11,246 nucleotides of DNA from Planctomycetota bacterium (lineage in GTDB: Bacteria; Planctomycetota; Phycisphaerae; WQYP01): positions 1 to 11,246 of the forward strand of contig JAKBAC010000112.1 in the NCBI GenBank assembly GCA_021809365.1, written 5' to 3'. Under the pieces are notes generated by a model. The model had not been told where the DNA came from, did no database searches, and saw only the letters and a program-made list of their open reading frames with translations. Within the stretch, counting starts at the first letter, position 1; each line of letters opens with the position of its first letter. Shown here in pieces: positions 1 to 7,400 of this stretch. Both the position numbers and the translations under genes were made by a program.

Positions 1-335
1 GCGCGAGCTGTTGGCTACAACGAACAACGAAACGCTGCGCTTAACGAGCAGCGAGCAACGAAACACACGGGCACTCAACGAGTGACGGGCAACGGGTTTC
101 CGTTCAGGATTCTTTTCCGCGATCACTGTGGCGGCATGTTATTCATTTGTCAAAGAACATTGTTCAGCAGGTCTGAACTATTCATCGGGAAGGCTATAGG
201 GTGGCAGTAAGAGGGATAATGCGCAACAGCGCTAAAACGTTAAGGCTTTGGCCCCGCGCGACCTGGCAGGGTTTGTCACAGGCCCGGCCTGTGCTTAAAA
301 CCAGTTTCTGGACTTTTAGTTTTGCGGGATTGTGC
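1..335. other. Gene-free region with AACGAGC-type word repeats
   Basis: No convincing gene lies here. Bases 14-60 are made of variants of the words ACAACGA and AACGAGC, and the same words recur at 11091-11118. Two small dyads are visible: GTTCAG (162-167) with CTGAAC (173-178), and CACAGGCC (277-284) with GGCCTGTG (286-293) around one central base. Neither is followed by a T-run, so neither is a clear terminator. A 24-codon reading frame from ATG 138 has no good ribosome binding site and looks like chance. The upstream neighbour gene lies outside the window. Confidence 0.6.
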
Positions 336-341
336 TAAGAT
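333..341 (+). promoter_or_regulatory. Extended -10 promoter element for tRNA-Pro
   Basis: TGC directly followed by TAAGAT (336-341) forms an extended -10 element. It ends 14 bases before the mature tRNA 5' end, which would leave a leader of about 7-8 bases. No good -35 hexamer is seen at 16-18 bases upstream, as is usual for extended -10 promoters. Confidence 0.55.
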
Positions 342-355
342 AGAACTTTCGAAAT

Positions 356-429
<74 letters not shown>

Positions 430-430
<1 letters not shown>

Positions 431-450
431 TTTTGGCCGCAGGCCAAAAT
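430..450 (+). terminator. Hairpin after tRNA-Pro, possible terminator
   Basis: ATTTTGGCC (430-438), loop GCA, GGCCAAAAT (442-450) is a perfect 9-base-pair stem with a three-base loop that begins on the tRNA discriminator base. There is no T-run after it, so it could instead be a 3' processing signal or part of the repeat that starts at 451. Confidence 0.35.
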
Positions 451-564
451 AGAGCAGGAGACCTGAGAGAGTAGACAGTAGAGCAAATAAGGCTGGCTCA
501 AAAAAGTGGCTGCCGCCAAAGTGGAAATGCCTCCTGCGGTCTACTCTCAACTTTCTACTCTCAA
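451..564 (+). repeat. Dispersed intergenic repeat, copy A
   Basis: This unit of about 114 bases matches 10913-11025 along its length. The shared blocks are AGAGCAGGAG, CAGTAGAGCA-ATAAGGCTGG and CTCCTGCGGTCTACT followed by a TTTCTACT-TCAA ending. Copy A has perfect 10-base inverted arms, GAGAGTAGAC (467-476) and GTCTACTCTC (539-548). The next feature downstream is the start of a broken four-helix-bundle gene. Two copies in the same orientation in one 11-kb window, both near tRNA genes, suggest a family with many copies in this genome. Whether it is mobile cannot be told from here. Confidence 0.75.
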
Positions 565-577
565 TCCTGGAACAATT

Positions 578-625
578 ATGGCGTTCACCTTCGAAAAACT
601 TATAGTCTATCAAAAAGCTATTTAG
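578..625 (+). pseudogene. N-terminal relic of a four-helix-bundle (IVS/S23-type) protein gene
   Basis: The frame from ATG 578 reads MAFTFEKLIVYQKAI and stops at TAG 623-625. These 15 residues look like the conserved start of the four-helix-bundle family, also called S23 or 23S rRNA intervening-sequence proteins. That family commonly begins M-A-x-x-F-E-K-L-x-V-Y-Q-K-A and runs to about 110-130 residues. The frame after the stop does not resemble the rest of the family, so this is more likely a truncated copy than one nonsense mutation. It lies 13 bases after dispersed repeat copy A, which suggests the two arrived together. Identification rests on a short match from memory of the family; a chance match is possible but unlikely. 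Confidence 0.55.
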
Positions 626-681
626 CGAATCCAAATTTTGGGCGGAAACGGTCACAGGCCCTGGCGCGGGAGCGATTTCTG

Positions 682-710
682 CTGAAACGGTTTGACCGCG
701 GGGGCATAAT
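682..710 (+). promoter_or_regulatory. Candidate sigma70-type promoter for the 777-leuD-purD cluster
   Basis: CTGAAA (682-687) and CATAAT (705-710) are separated by exactly 17 bases and match the consensus at four and five of six positions. Transcription would start near 717, giving a leader of about 60 bases before ATG 777. A second, weaker pair, TTGACC (692-697) with TACTTT (715-720), overlaps it. Confidence 0.45.
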
Positions 711-776
711 CCCATACTTTATAGTGCTTGGCTGAAGTTGCCAAACGAGTAATTTGAAAGTTCAAGGAGTGTCCGT

Positions 777-857
777 ATGCCAAAACCACGTCGCCGCCGG
801 AAGATCGGCAGTAAGAAGCGCCATGCCAAATGGAAGGCTCGGCATCACCAGCAGTAA
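777..857 (+). CDS. 26-residue very basic protein
   Basis: A 26-codon gene with a strong ribosome binding site, AAGGAG (764-769), seven bases before the ATG. The product carries about 14 Arg, Lys and His residues. It opens MPKPRRRRKIGSKKRHAKW and ends in two His and two Gln. It has no membrane segment or signal peptide. Composition and the R-R-R-K-I spacing recall the tiny ribosome-associated proteins of the AURKAIP1/COX24 (mS38-like) type, and an RNA-binding or ribosomal role is a reasonable guess, but the match is not decisive. It is followed after 23 bases by leuD and probably shares its mRNA. The near-perfect Shine-Dalgarno sequence is the main reason to call a real gene. Confidence 0.7.
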   Translation: MPKPRRRRKIGSKKRHAKWKARHHQQ

Positions 858-880
858 TCCCGGCTTATGGGAGCCATGTC

Positions 881-1447
881 ATGCAGAATATCATCCGCGG
901 CAAAGTGTTTGTGCTGGGCGATAATATTGACACGGATCAAATTATCCCCGCAAAATTTCTAAGCTATAACCCGTCCGATCCGGAAGAACGAAAATACTTC
1001 GGGATGTACGCGATGGATGGCGTGCCCGACGGCCAGAGCGGCCTGCCCGATGGCCATACGCGCTTTGTGCGCCCCAATGAGTTCAAGACCGATTATTCCA
1101 TTGTGCTGGGGGGGAAAAACTTCGGCTGCGGCAGCTCGCGCGAACATGCCCCCCTGGCCATCGCCGAAGCCGGTGCCCGTGTCGTGCTGGCGGAATTTTA
1201 TGCCCGTATTTTTTTCCGAAACTGCGTCAATGGCGGCTATCTTGTGCCCTGCGAAACGGTCGAGCGGCTGGTGGACAAGACCCAAACCGGCGATGAACTG
1301 ATTGTCGATATTGATCAAGGCCTTGTGACCAATGTCACGCGGAATACCACCCATGCGCTCAAACCACTGGGCGATGTTGCCCCGATTATCGCCGCCGGCG
1401 GCGTGTTTCAGTACGCCCGTGAGGCCGGCATGTTGGGAAAATCATGA
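881..1447 (+). CDS. leuD: 3-isopropylmalate dehydratase small subunit (LeuD)
   Basis: This is the small (swivel-domain) subunit of the isopropylmalate isomerase, which with LeuC converts 2-isopropylmalate to 3-isopropylmalate in leucine biosynthesis in the cytoplasm. The 188-residue product shows GDNIDTDQIIP (13-23) and GGKNFGCGSSREHAP (77-91), the substrate-binding signature, followed by the usual AEFYARIFFRN segment. The length suits the short LeuD type. A longer start at 830 would run through the neighbouring small gene. ATG 881 is preferred because GGGAG (869-873) lies seven bases before it. No leuC is present in the window. The gene sits between the 26-residue gene and purD with gaps of 23 and 28 bases. 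A homoaconitase-type small subunit is a less likely alternative that sequence alone cannot fully exclude. Confidence 0.93.
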   Translation: MQNIIRGKVFVLGDNIDTDQIIPAKFLSYNPSDPEERKYFGMYAMDGVPDGQSGLPDGHTRFVRPNEFKTDYSIVLGGKNFGCGSSREHAPLAIAEAGARVVLAEFYARIFFRNCVNGGYLVPCETVERLVDKTQTGDELIVDIDQGLVTNVTRNTTHALKPLGDVAPIIAAGGVFQYAREAGMLGKS

Positions 1448-1475
1448 TCCACCTTGCAGTCAGGCTTGGTAACAG

Positions 1476-2771
1476 ATGAAAATATTGCTCATTGGTTCCG
1501 GCGGACGTGAACATGCGTTGGCCTGGAAAATCAAATCAAGCCCGCTGTGCGACACGCTGTTGATCGCGCCGGGAAATCCCGGAATGGCGGCTCTGGGGGA
1601 ATTAATTCCGGTTAAATCCGATGCCATCCCCGACCTTGTGAAACTGGCCGTTGATCGTCAGGTGGATCTGGTGGTGGTCGGCCCGGAAGATCCGCTGGCG
1701 CTGGGGCTGATTGATGCGCTGGCCGCGAAAAAAATCCGTGCCTTCGGCCCATGCCGCGCCGGGGCGCAATTGGAAGCGGACAAAAGTTTTTCCAAAAAAA
1801 TCATGCGTGAAGCGTTGATTCCCACCGCGGAGGGCCGCAGCTTTACGAATCAGCGCGACGCGCTATCCTACGTGGAAACCCGCACGGAGCCGCTGGTGGT
1901 CAAAGCGGCGGGCCTGGCCCGCGGTAAAGGCGTTATTGTCTGCCGCGATCCGGTGGAAGCCATGGATGCCGTGCGCAACATCATGGAGAAAAAAGCCTTC
2001 GGCGCTGCGGGAAAAACGGTGGTTATTGAAGAACGTCTGGAGGGCGCGGAAATATCCCTGCTGGCGTTTGTTGATGGCCGCAGCGCTTATATCATGGAAG
2101 CCGCGCAGGATCATAAGCGAATCGGTGAGAACGATACTGGTCCAAACACGGGCGGTATGGGCGCGTTCAGCCCGGCACCGCTGCTGACCGATGAACTGCT
2201 CACGCGTTGCGAAACGGAAATTATCGTTCCGCTGCTTGATACGCTCAAACGTAATGAAATTGATTACTGCGGAATACTGTACATCGGTCTGATGCTCACG
2301 CCCGGCGGGCCTAAAACGCTGGAATTTAATTGCCGCTTCGGTGATCCGGAGGCCCAGCCGCTGCTGATGCGGTTGCAAACTGATATTGTCGAAGTGATGC
2401 TGGCGTGCATTGACGGCAGACTTGATGCGATCACCCTTGCATGGAAACCCCAAACCGCGGTTTGCGTTGTACTGGCCAGTGAAGGTTATGGCTGGAAGCC
2501 CGATGACCAGGTAATCCGCGGCGTGCCCATTACCGGAATTGAAGAGGCCGCCGCTCTGCCGGATGTACAGGTGTTTCACGCCGGCACAGCCTTGAAGGGC
2601 GGACAGCTAGTCACCAGCGGCGGGCGGGTGCTGGGGGTATGCGCTCTGGGCGACAATCTCGGCGACGCCCGGCAAAAGGCTTATGGAGCCTGTCAAAAAA
2701 TTCATTTTCCAGGAATGCAATACCGCCCGGACATCGGCGGACGCTCGCCGGACGCCCCGCAACTTTCCTGA
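1476..2771 (+). CDS. purD: Phosphoribosylamine-glycine ligase (GARS)
   Basis: PurD joins glycine to 5-phosphoribosylamine using ATP, the second step of de novo purine synthesis, in the cytoplasm. The 431-residue product is full length for a monofunctional enzyme. Visible are the N-terminal GSGGREHA (7-14), VVGPEDPLALG (67-77), the ATP-grasp segments VVKAAGLARGKGV (141-153) and AQDHKRIGENDTGPNTGGMG (210-229), and LEFNCRFGDPEAQ (282-294) with metal-binding Glu and Asn residues. The C-terminal domain follows to the end. The start is supported by homology; only a weak ribosome binding site (GGTAACAG region) precedes it, so coupling to leuD 28 bases upstream is likely. Leucine and purine genes sharing an mRNA is a chance pairing and does not form a pathway. 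Confidence 0.96.
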   Translation: MKILLIGSGGREHALAWKIKSSPLCDTLLIAPGNPGMAALGELIPVKSDAIPDLVKLAVDRQVDLVVVGPEDPLALGLIDALAAKKIRAFGPCRAGAQLEADKSFSKKIMREALIPTAEGRSFTNQRDALSYVETRTEPLVVKAAGLARGKGVIVCRDPVEAMDAVRNIMEKKAFGAAGKTVVIEERLEGAEISLLAFVDGRSAYIMEAAQDHKRIGENDTGPNTGGMGAFSPAPLLTDELLTRCETEIIVPLLDTLKRNEIDYCGILYIGLMLTPGGPKTLEFNCRFGDPEAQPLLMRLQTDIVEVMLACIDGRLDAITLAWKPQTAVCVVLASEGYGWKPDDQVIRGVPITGIEEAAALPDVQVFHAGTALKGGQLVTSGGRVLGVCALGDNLGDARQKAYGACQKIHFPGMQYRPDIGGRSPDAPQLS

Positions 2772-2778
2772 AAGGAAA
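2764..2778 (+). terminator. Weak AT-rich hairpin over the purD stop codon
   Basis: TTTCCT (2764-2769), loop GAA, AGGAAA (2773-2778) is a perfect six-pair stem that includes the purD stop. It is AT-rich and followed by only TT. A second stem, CCATCG (2800-2805) with CGATGG (2815-2820) and then TTT, could also end transcription. Neither is a convincing intrinsic terminator. Confidence 0.25.
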
Positions 2779-2821
2779 TTGTTGTCCACGCGCCCCGCCC
2801 CATCGACACACTGCCGATGGT

Positions 2822-2850
2822 TTGCAATGGCTTTTCGGGCAGGGTATGTT
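2822..2850 (+). promoter_or_regulatory. Candidate promoter for the broken gene at 2910
   Basis: TTGCAA (2822-2827) and TATGTT (2845-2850) are spaced by exactly 17 bases, each matching consensus at four of six positions. Together with the good ribosome binding site at 2898-2904 this suggests the start of a once complete transcription unit. Confidence 0.35.
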
Positions 2851-2909
2851 AGCGGCAGATATCTGGTGGAAACGCGAGGGTTGGTTCAACATAATTCGGT
2901 GGAGTGGCT

Positions 2910-3047
2910 ATGCAACCTTATCATCTGGCAAAACTTATCCAATGGGCACCCGACGGTGAGTTGAAATCTCGGAAGCGCATGCAGAAGGTAGTTTATCTCT
3001 TGCAGTCGGCGGGCTGCACGGCAATGATTCTTATCACCTGGATGTGA
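2910..3047 (+). pseudogene. 5' stub of a broken gene, YwgA/Panacea-like N-terminus
   Basis: ATG 2910 follows GGTGGAG (2898-2904) by five bases and opens a 45-codon frame. It starts MQPYHLAKLIQWA, contains SRKRMQKVVYLLQSAGC (20-36), then turns to nonsense-like sequence and stops at TGA 3045. The conserved-looking part resembles the N-terminal helices of YwgA-like or Panacea (DUF4065, SocA-like) proteins, which have a K-L-Q-K-hydrophobic-Y-hydrophobic-hydrophobic pattern followed by a Y-x-L-H-x-Y-G-P-Y-S segment. A different frame from 3022 reads N-D-S-Y-H-L, which fits the expected continuation after a one-base loss near 3018-3021. The rest of the gene is missing, because the 3' end of der begins at 3056. 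Gene decay by indel plus deletion is the best reading. The family assignment is tentative. Confidence 0.5.
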
Positions 3048-3055
3048 TGGTTTTA

Positions 3056-4390
3056 TTATTCTTCCCGCCGTTCGTTGCCGCGGTGGCCGCGGATGAGCAG
3101 GCGGATGGGCACTTCATGCAGTATGGTGCGTTCGCGTAATTGGTGGGCGAAGAAGCGCTTGTATTCCTCGGTGATCAGCCGGGGGTGATTCACGAAGAGC
3201 ACAATGGTGGTGGGGCGCACATCAATTTGTGTGGCGTAGTAAACTTTTACGGCTTTACCTTCCTGACTGCCAGGCCCGCGCAAGCGCAGAATATCTTCCA
3301 CCGCCTGGTTCAATTGTCCGGTCGTCAAACGTGTGGAACCCTGCTCATGAATGGAAAACGCCAGGCGGATAATCTGGGATTGATCCGCATCATTTTTCGC
3401 GCTGATGCACGCCACCGGCGCATAGTGCAATTGCGGAAAGCGTTTGGCGGCATAATCCCCGTAGCTGCCCGCGGTGGCCTTGTCACCAACCAGATCCCAC
3501 TTATTGATCACCAGAATCACCGGCTTAAATTCCTCCTGAATATACGCCGCCAGTTTCTTATCCACATCACTGATCTCGGCCACGGCATCCATGAGCAAAA
3601 GCACGACATCCGCCCGGCGAATGGAGCGTTGCGCGCGATGAAAGCTGTAAAAATCCAGATCATTGGCGGTCATGCGGGATCGCTTGCGCACGCCGGCGGT
3701 GTCAATGACGGTAATGGTACGGCCTTCAATTTCCATGCGGACATCCACGCTGTCGCGGGTGGTGCCCGGCACTTCCGATACGATCACCCGCTCGCCCCCG
3801 GCCAGCGTGTTAATCAGCGTGCTTTTCCCGGCGTTGCGCTTTCCAACCACGGCCAATTTCAGTTCGGATTCCGCCGGTACAACTTTCGCTTTTTTACCCA
3901 GATGACGAAAAATTCCCTTCAGCAATTCCTCCCGCCCCCGGCGATGCTGGCAGGAAATCATGACCATGTCCTCAAAGCCCAGCGAGAAAAACTCGGTGGC
4001 ATTGGCCGCCAGGTTGGGGCCATCGACTTTATTGACGGTCAAAATGACGGGTTTGGAAAACGGTCGGATGAGGCGGGCCACTGCGGTATCCAGCGGCACG
4101 GGGCCGGTTTTGGCGTCCACGACAAACAGCAGAACATCCGCGGACTCAATGGCCCGGCGAATCTGATCCTGAATTTGATCGGTGAGATTATCCGGGTCTT
4201 CAATTCCGTAACCGCCCGTATCCACGAGTTCAAAACTCCGTCCGTCGCTCTCGACAATATTTGAGATTCGATCGCGCGTAACGCCCGCGGTCGGATCGAC
4301 AATGGATATACGCTTGCCGGACAACATGTTCAGCAGGCTGGATTTTCCGACATTGGGTCGGCCTACAATGGCGACGATGGGTATGGGCAT
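3056..4390 (-). CDS. der: Ribosome-assembly GTPase Der (EngA)
   Basis: Der is a tandem GTPase needed for maturation of the 50S ribosomal subunit. The 444-residue product has two GTPase domains and a C-terminal KH-like domain. Domain 1 has GRPNVGKS (10-17), DTGG (57-60) and NKVD (120-123). Domain 2 has a P-loop GKRNAGKS (183-190) in place of the common GRPNVGKS, PGTTRDS (208-214), DTAG (230-233), NKWD (296-299) and SAK (330-332). The first-domain G5 reads SCQHRRG where SAxHGxG is usual. The KH-like part runs from about 355 to the end with the typical FVNHP segment (399-403). ATG 4390 is chosen over an upstream in-frame ATG at 4453, which lies inside secA, because AAGGA stands five bases before it. 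The gene starts 14 bases after the secA stop, so co-transcription is very likely. Confidence 0.96.
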   Translation of the reverse strand: MPIPIVAIVGRPNVGKSSLLNMLSGKRISIVDPTAGVTRDRISNIVESDGRSFELVDTGGYGIEDPDNLTDQIQDQIRRAIESADVLLFVVDAKTGPVPLDTAVARLIRPFSKPVILTVNKVDGPNLAANATEFFSLGFEDMVMISCQHRRGREELLKGIFRHLGKKAKVVPAESELKLAVVGKRNAGKSTLINTLAGGERVIVSEVPGTTRDSVDVRMEIEGRTITVIDTAGVRKRSRMTANDLDFYSFHRAQRSIRRADVVLLLMDAVAEISDVDKKLAAYIQEEFKPVILVINKWDLVGDKATAGSYGDYAAKRFPQLHYAPVACISAKNDADQSQIIRLAFSIHEQGSTRLTTGQLNQAVEDILRLRGPGSQEGKAVKVYYATQIDVRPTTIVLFVNHPRLITEEYKRFFAHQLRERTILHEVPIRLLIRGHRGNERREE

Positions 4391-4404
4391 CCTGTTCCTT
4401 ACAA

Positions 4405-7400
4405 TTAAGCCGTGCGACCACAGCAGTGCTTGTATTTCTTTCCACTGCCACATGGGCAGGGATCATTGCGCCCGACGCGCGGCCCGGCGTTGACAATCGG
4501 ATCCAGCGGCGCTTCTTCATCGGCTTGGGCCGAAGTCTCGGGCGGCGATGCCTGCAACTCCCGCGCCGCGGCGCTTTCACCGACACCGTAGGATTCATTG
4601 GCGTCAAACAACTCTTCCTGCCCTTCATAAACGTTGCGCATGTCGCCGGCACTGGCCACCCGCATCCGGAAAATCACATCGGTGACTTTTTCCCGCAGAT
4701 TTTTCAGAAAATCATCAAAAAGCCGGGAGCCTTCGCGTTTGTATTCGATCACCGGGTCGCGCTGCGCGATGCCGCGCAAACCGATGGTATCGCGCAATTG
4801 ATCCATGGCATAAAGATGATCCTTCCATGTGACATCATATATCTGCAAAAGCACGGTGCGCTCCAACTCGGTGAGTTCGCGGCGCAGAAAGGCATGCGCC
4901 AGCTCCCCGATGCGCTCGCGGCGTTCCTGCGGAGGCTCATCGACGAATTCATCCGGTGCCGCCTGAGTCACAAACCGATCCGCAACCCATGCCGCCAACA
5001 TCCGTGATTCCGGCATTTTTTCTATAGCTTCGTCAATCTGCCGATCAATGGTTTCATGGGTTTGCCGCGAAATATCCTCCAACCGCCGGCGCAAGGCGTC
5101 GGTGGAAAGAGCGCGAATTTCTTCACCGGAGATGGCCGTCCCAAATTTGGCCTTCACCCAGATGGCCAGTTGCTCGGAGGCATACACATTTTCAATTCCA
5201 CCGGAGGCCAGTGTGGCCTCTATGGCGTATTCCACGGGGTAGGTGATTTCCCGATCATGGTAGGCCCGCCGCGCATTGGTGAGAATCAGCTCGATGGCCT
5301 GATCCTGCGTTTTACCTGTTAAATCCGCAACCGGAATGTTGAACTCAAACTTATCATTGGCCCATTGCGCCAGTTGCTGCTGGGCATAGTTTTTGACGAG
5401 ATATTTTGTCAGCGGGCTTATATCGCGGTGATCGATGAGATCCAGCGCCTTTTCCACGAGTGTTTCAATAATTTCATCGCGCTGCATTTTCTTCATCTGC
5501 GTCTGGCTGATCTGCACCTTGAATTGGCTCATCGCCCAGGAGGCCATGCCCGCATAATCATAATCTTCCGGATGCGCATCGGGATCCATGAACTCCGCGA
5601 TGGCACTGTGAATATTGCTCCGCGCATCTTCACGGGCTTTGTCCCGGATGGTCATTTCCAGCACGGCCAATTCCGTGTCGCGCAGGTCCTGCGGATCAAT
5701 GACGGTGTTGAAATTCACACGCACCCATTCGGCAATACATGTCGCGACATAATCCCGGTCCAGATAATGGGCCACCGCATCCCGCACCGAATCGCCGATG
5801 GTGTCAAATATGGTTCCCTGGAGATTCCGCCCCTCCAAAATCGCCTGCCGGGACGTGTAAAAGAAGTTCCGCTGATAATTGCGCACTTCATCATATTCCA
5901 ACAGATTTTTCCGGATACCGAAGTTGCGTTCCTCCACCTTTTTCTGCGCCCGCGCCACCGCCCGGGAAACCATGCCGTGTTCAATGGCTTCATCTTCCTT
6001 CATGCCCAGCCGCTGCAGCGCCTTGAGCATGAAATCCCCGGCGAACAGTCGCATGAGTTCGTCTTCCAGACTCAGAAAAAACCGGGACATCCCGGGATCC
6101 CCCTGCCGGCCTGACCGTCCGCGCAACTGATTGTCAATCCGGCGCGATTCATGGCGCTCCGTGCCCAGCACAAATAATCCGCCGACCTCCGCCACGCCGG
6201 AGGCCAATGAAATATCCGTTCCACGTCCCGCCATATTCGTGGCGATGGTGACGCGGCCCACGGTCCGGCCCAGTTTGTCGACATATTGCGTGCCCGCTTT
6301 GGCGATGATATCCGCTTCACGCTCGTGATTTTTCGCGTTGAGCACTTCATGCTCTATGCCATGCTGCCGCGCGAGGATATTGGACAGCCGCTCCGATTTT
6401 TCCACACTGGTCGTACCCACAAGTACCGGCTGGCCGCGCTCAAACGCTTCCTTGATCTGCTCCACAATCGCATGCCACTTCGCATTTTCATTCATAAAAA
6501 TGAGATCTTCATAATCCTGCCGACACAACGCACGGTTGGTCGGAATGCTCACCACTTCCAGATTGTAAATTTTGCTGAACTCTTCTGATTCCGTCATGGC
6601 GGTACCGGTCATCCCGGCGATGCGCTTGTAGAGTTTGAAAAAATTCTGCAGCGTGATGGTGGCCATGGTCTGCGTTTCCGGCTTCACCGTCACACGCTCC
6701 TTGGCTTCCACCGCCTGATGCAGGCCGTCGCTCCACTGCCGCCCAATCATGAGGCGGCCTGTGGATTCATCAACGATAATCACCTCGCCCTTCTGCACCA
6801 CATAATCTTTGTCCACTTCATACACGACATGCGCCCGCAGGGACTGTTCGAGCAGGTGCGGCCAGTCCATGTTGCCGCCGACATAAAACGATCCCACTCC
6901 CGCAAAATCCTGGGCTTTGCGGATTCCCTCATGCGTCAGGTGGGCGCTTTTGCGATCCAATTCCACCTCATACAACTGGACTTGTTTGGCCAGCTCGGCC
7001 TCCGCTTCAACCAGCTCGTTTTGCGTCTGGGAGATCAGGTTCTGCAATGCTGTGATTTTAGCCGCGTCGCCGCGCGCGTTTTTCATCTCCCCCTCCGCCC
7101 CTTTGATTTTGCGCTTCAGCGTTTCAACATGGCTATTGGCGATATCCCATGGTTTCTGGGCCTGAATCAATTTGCGCGTCACTTCATCCGCCTGCCGATA
7201 GCGCGGTGAATCATCATGCGCCGGCCCGCTGATAATCAGTGGCGTGCGGGCTTCATCGATAAGCACACTGTCCACTTCATCCACGATGGCAAAATCCAGC
7301 GGCCCCTGCACCTGCTCGGCCAGCGATTGCTTCATGTTGTCGCGCAGATAATCAAAACCAAATTCGCTGTTGGTGCCGTAGGTTACCGTGCATTGATACG

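Noticed and set aside
830..880. Earlier ATG (830) for leuD
   Set aside because: It lies inside the 26-codon gene and adds 17 residues that family members lack. ATG 881 has a good ribosome binding site.
1863..2579. 238-codon minus-strand ORF
   Set aside because: Antisense to purD, with no family features.
3140..4264. 374-codon plus-strand ORF
   Set aside because: It is wholly antisense to der, which has full GTPase motifs on the minus strand.
5365..6114. 249-codon plus-strand ORF and similar long plus-strand frames across 4426-7902
   Set aside because: They are antisense to secA. Long antisense frames are expected from its codon use, and none shows a recognisable domain.
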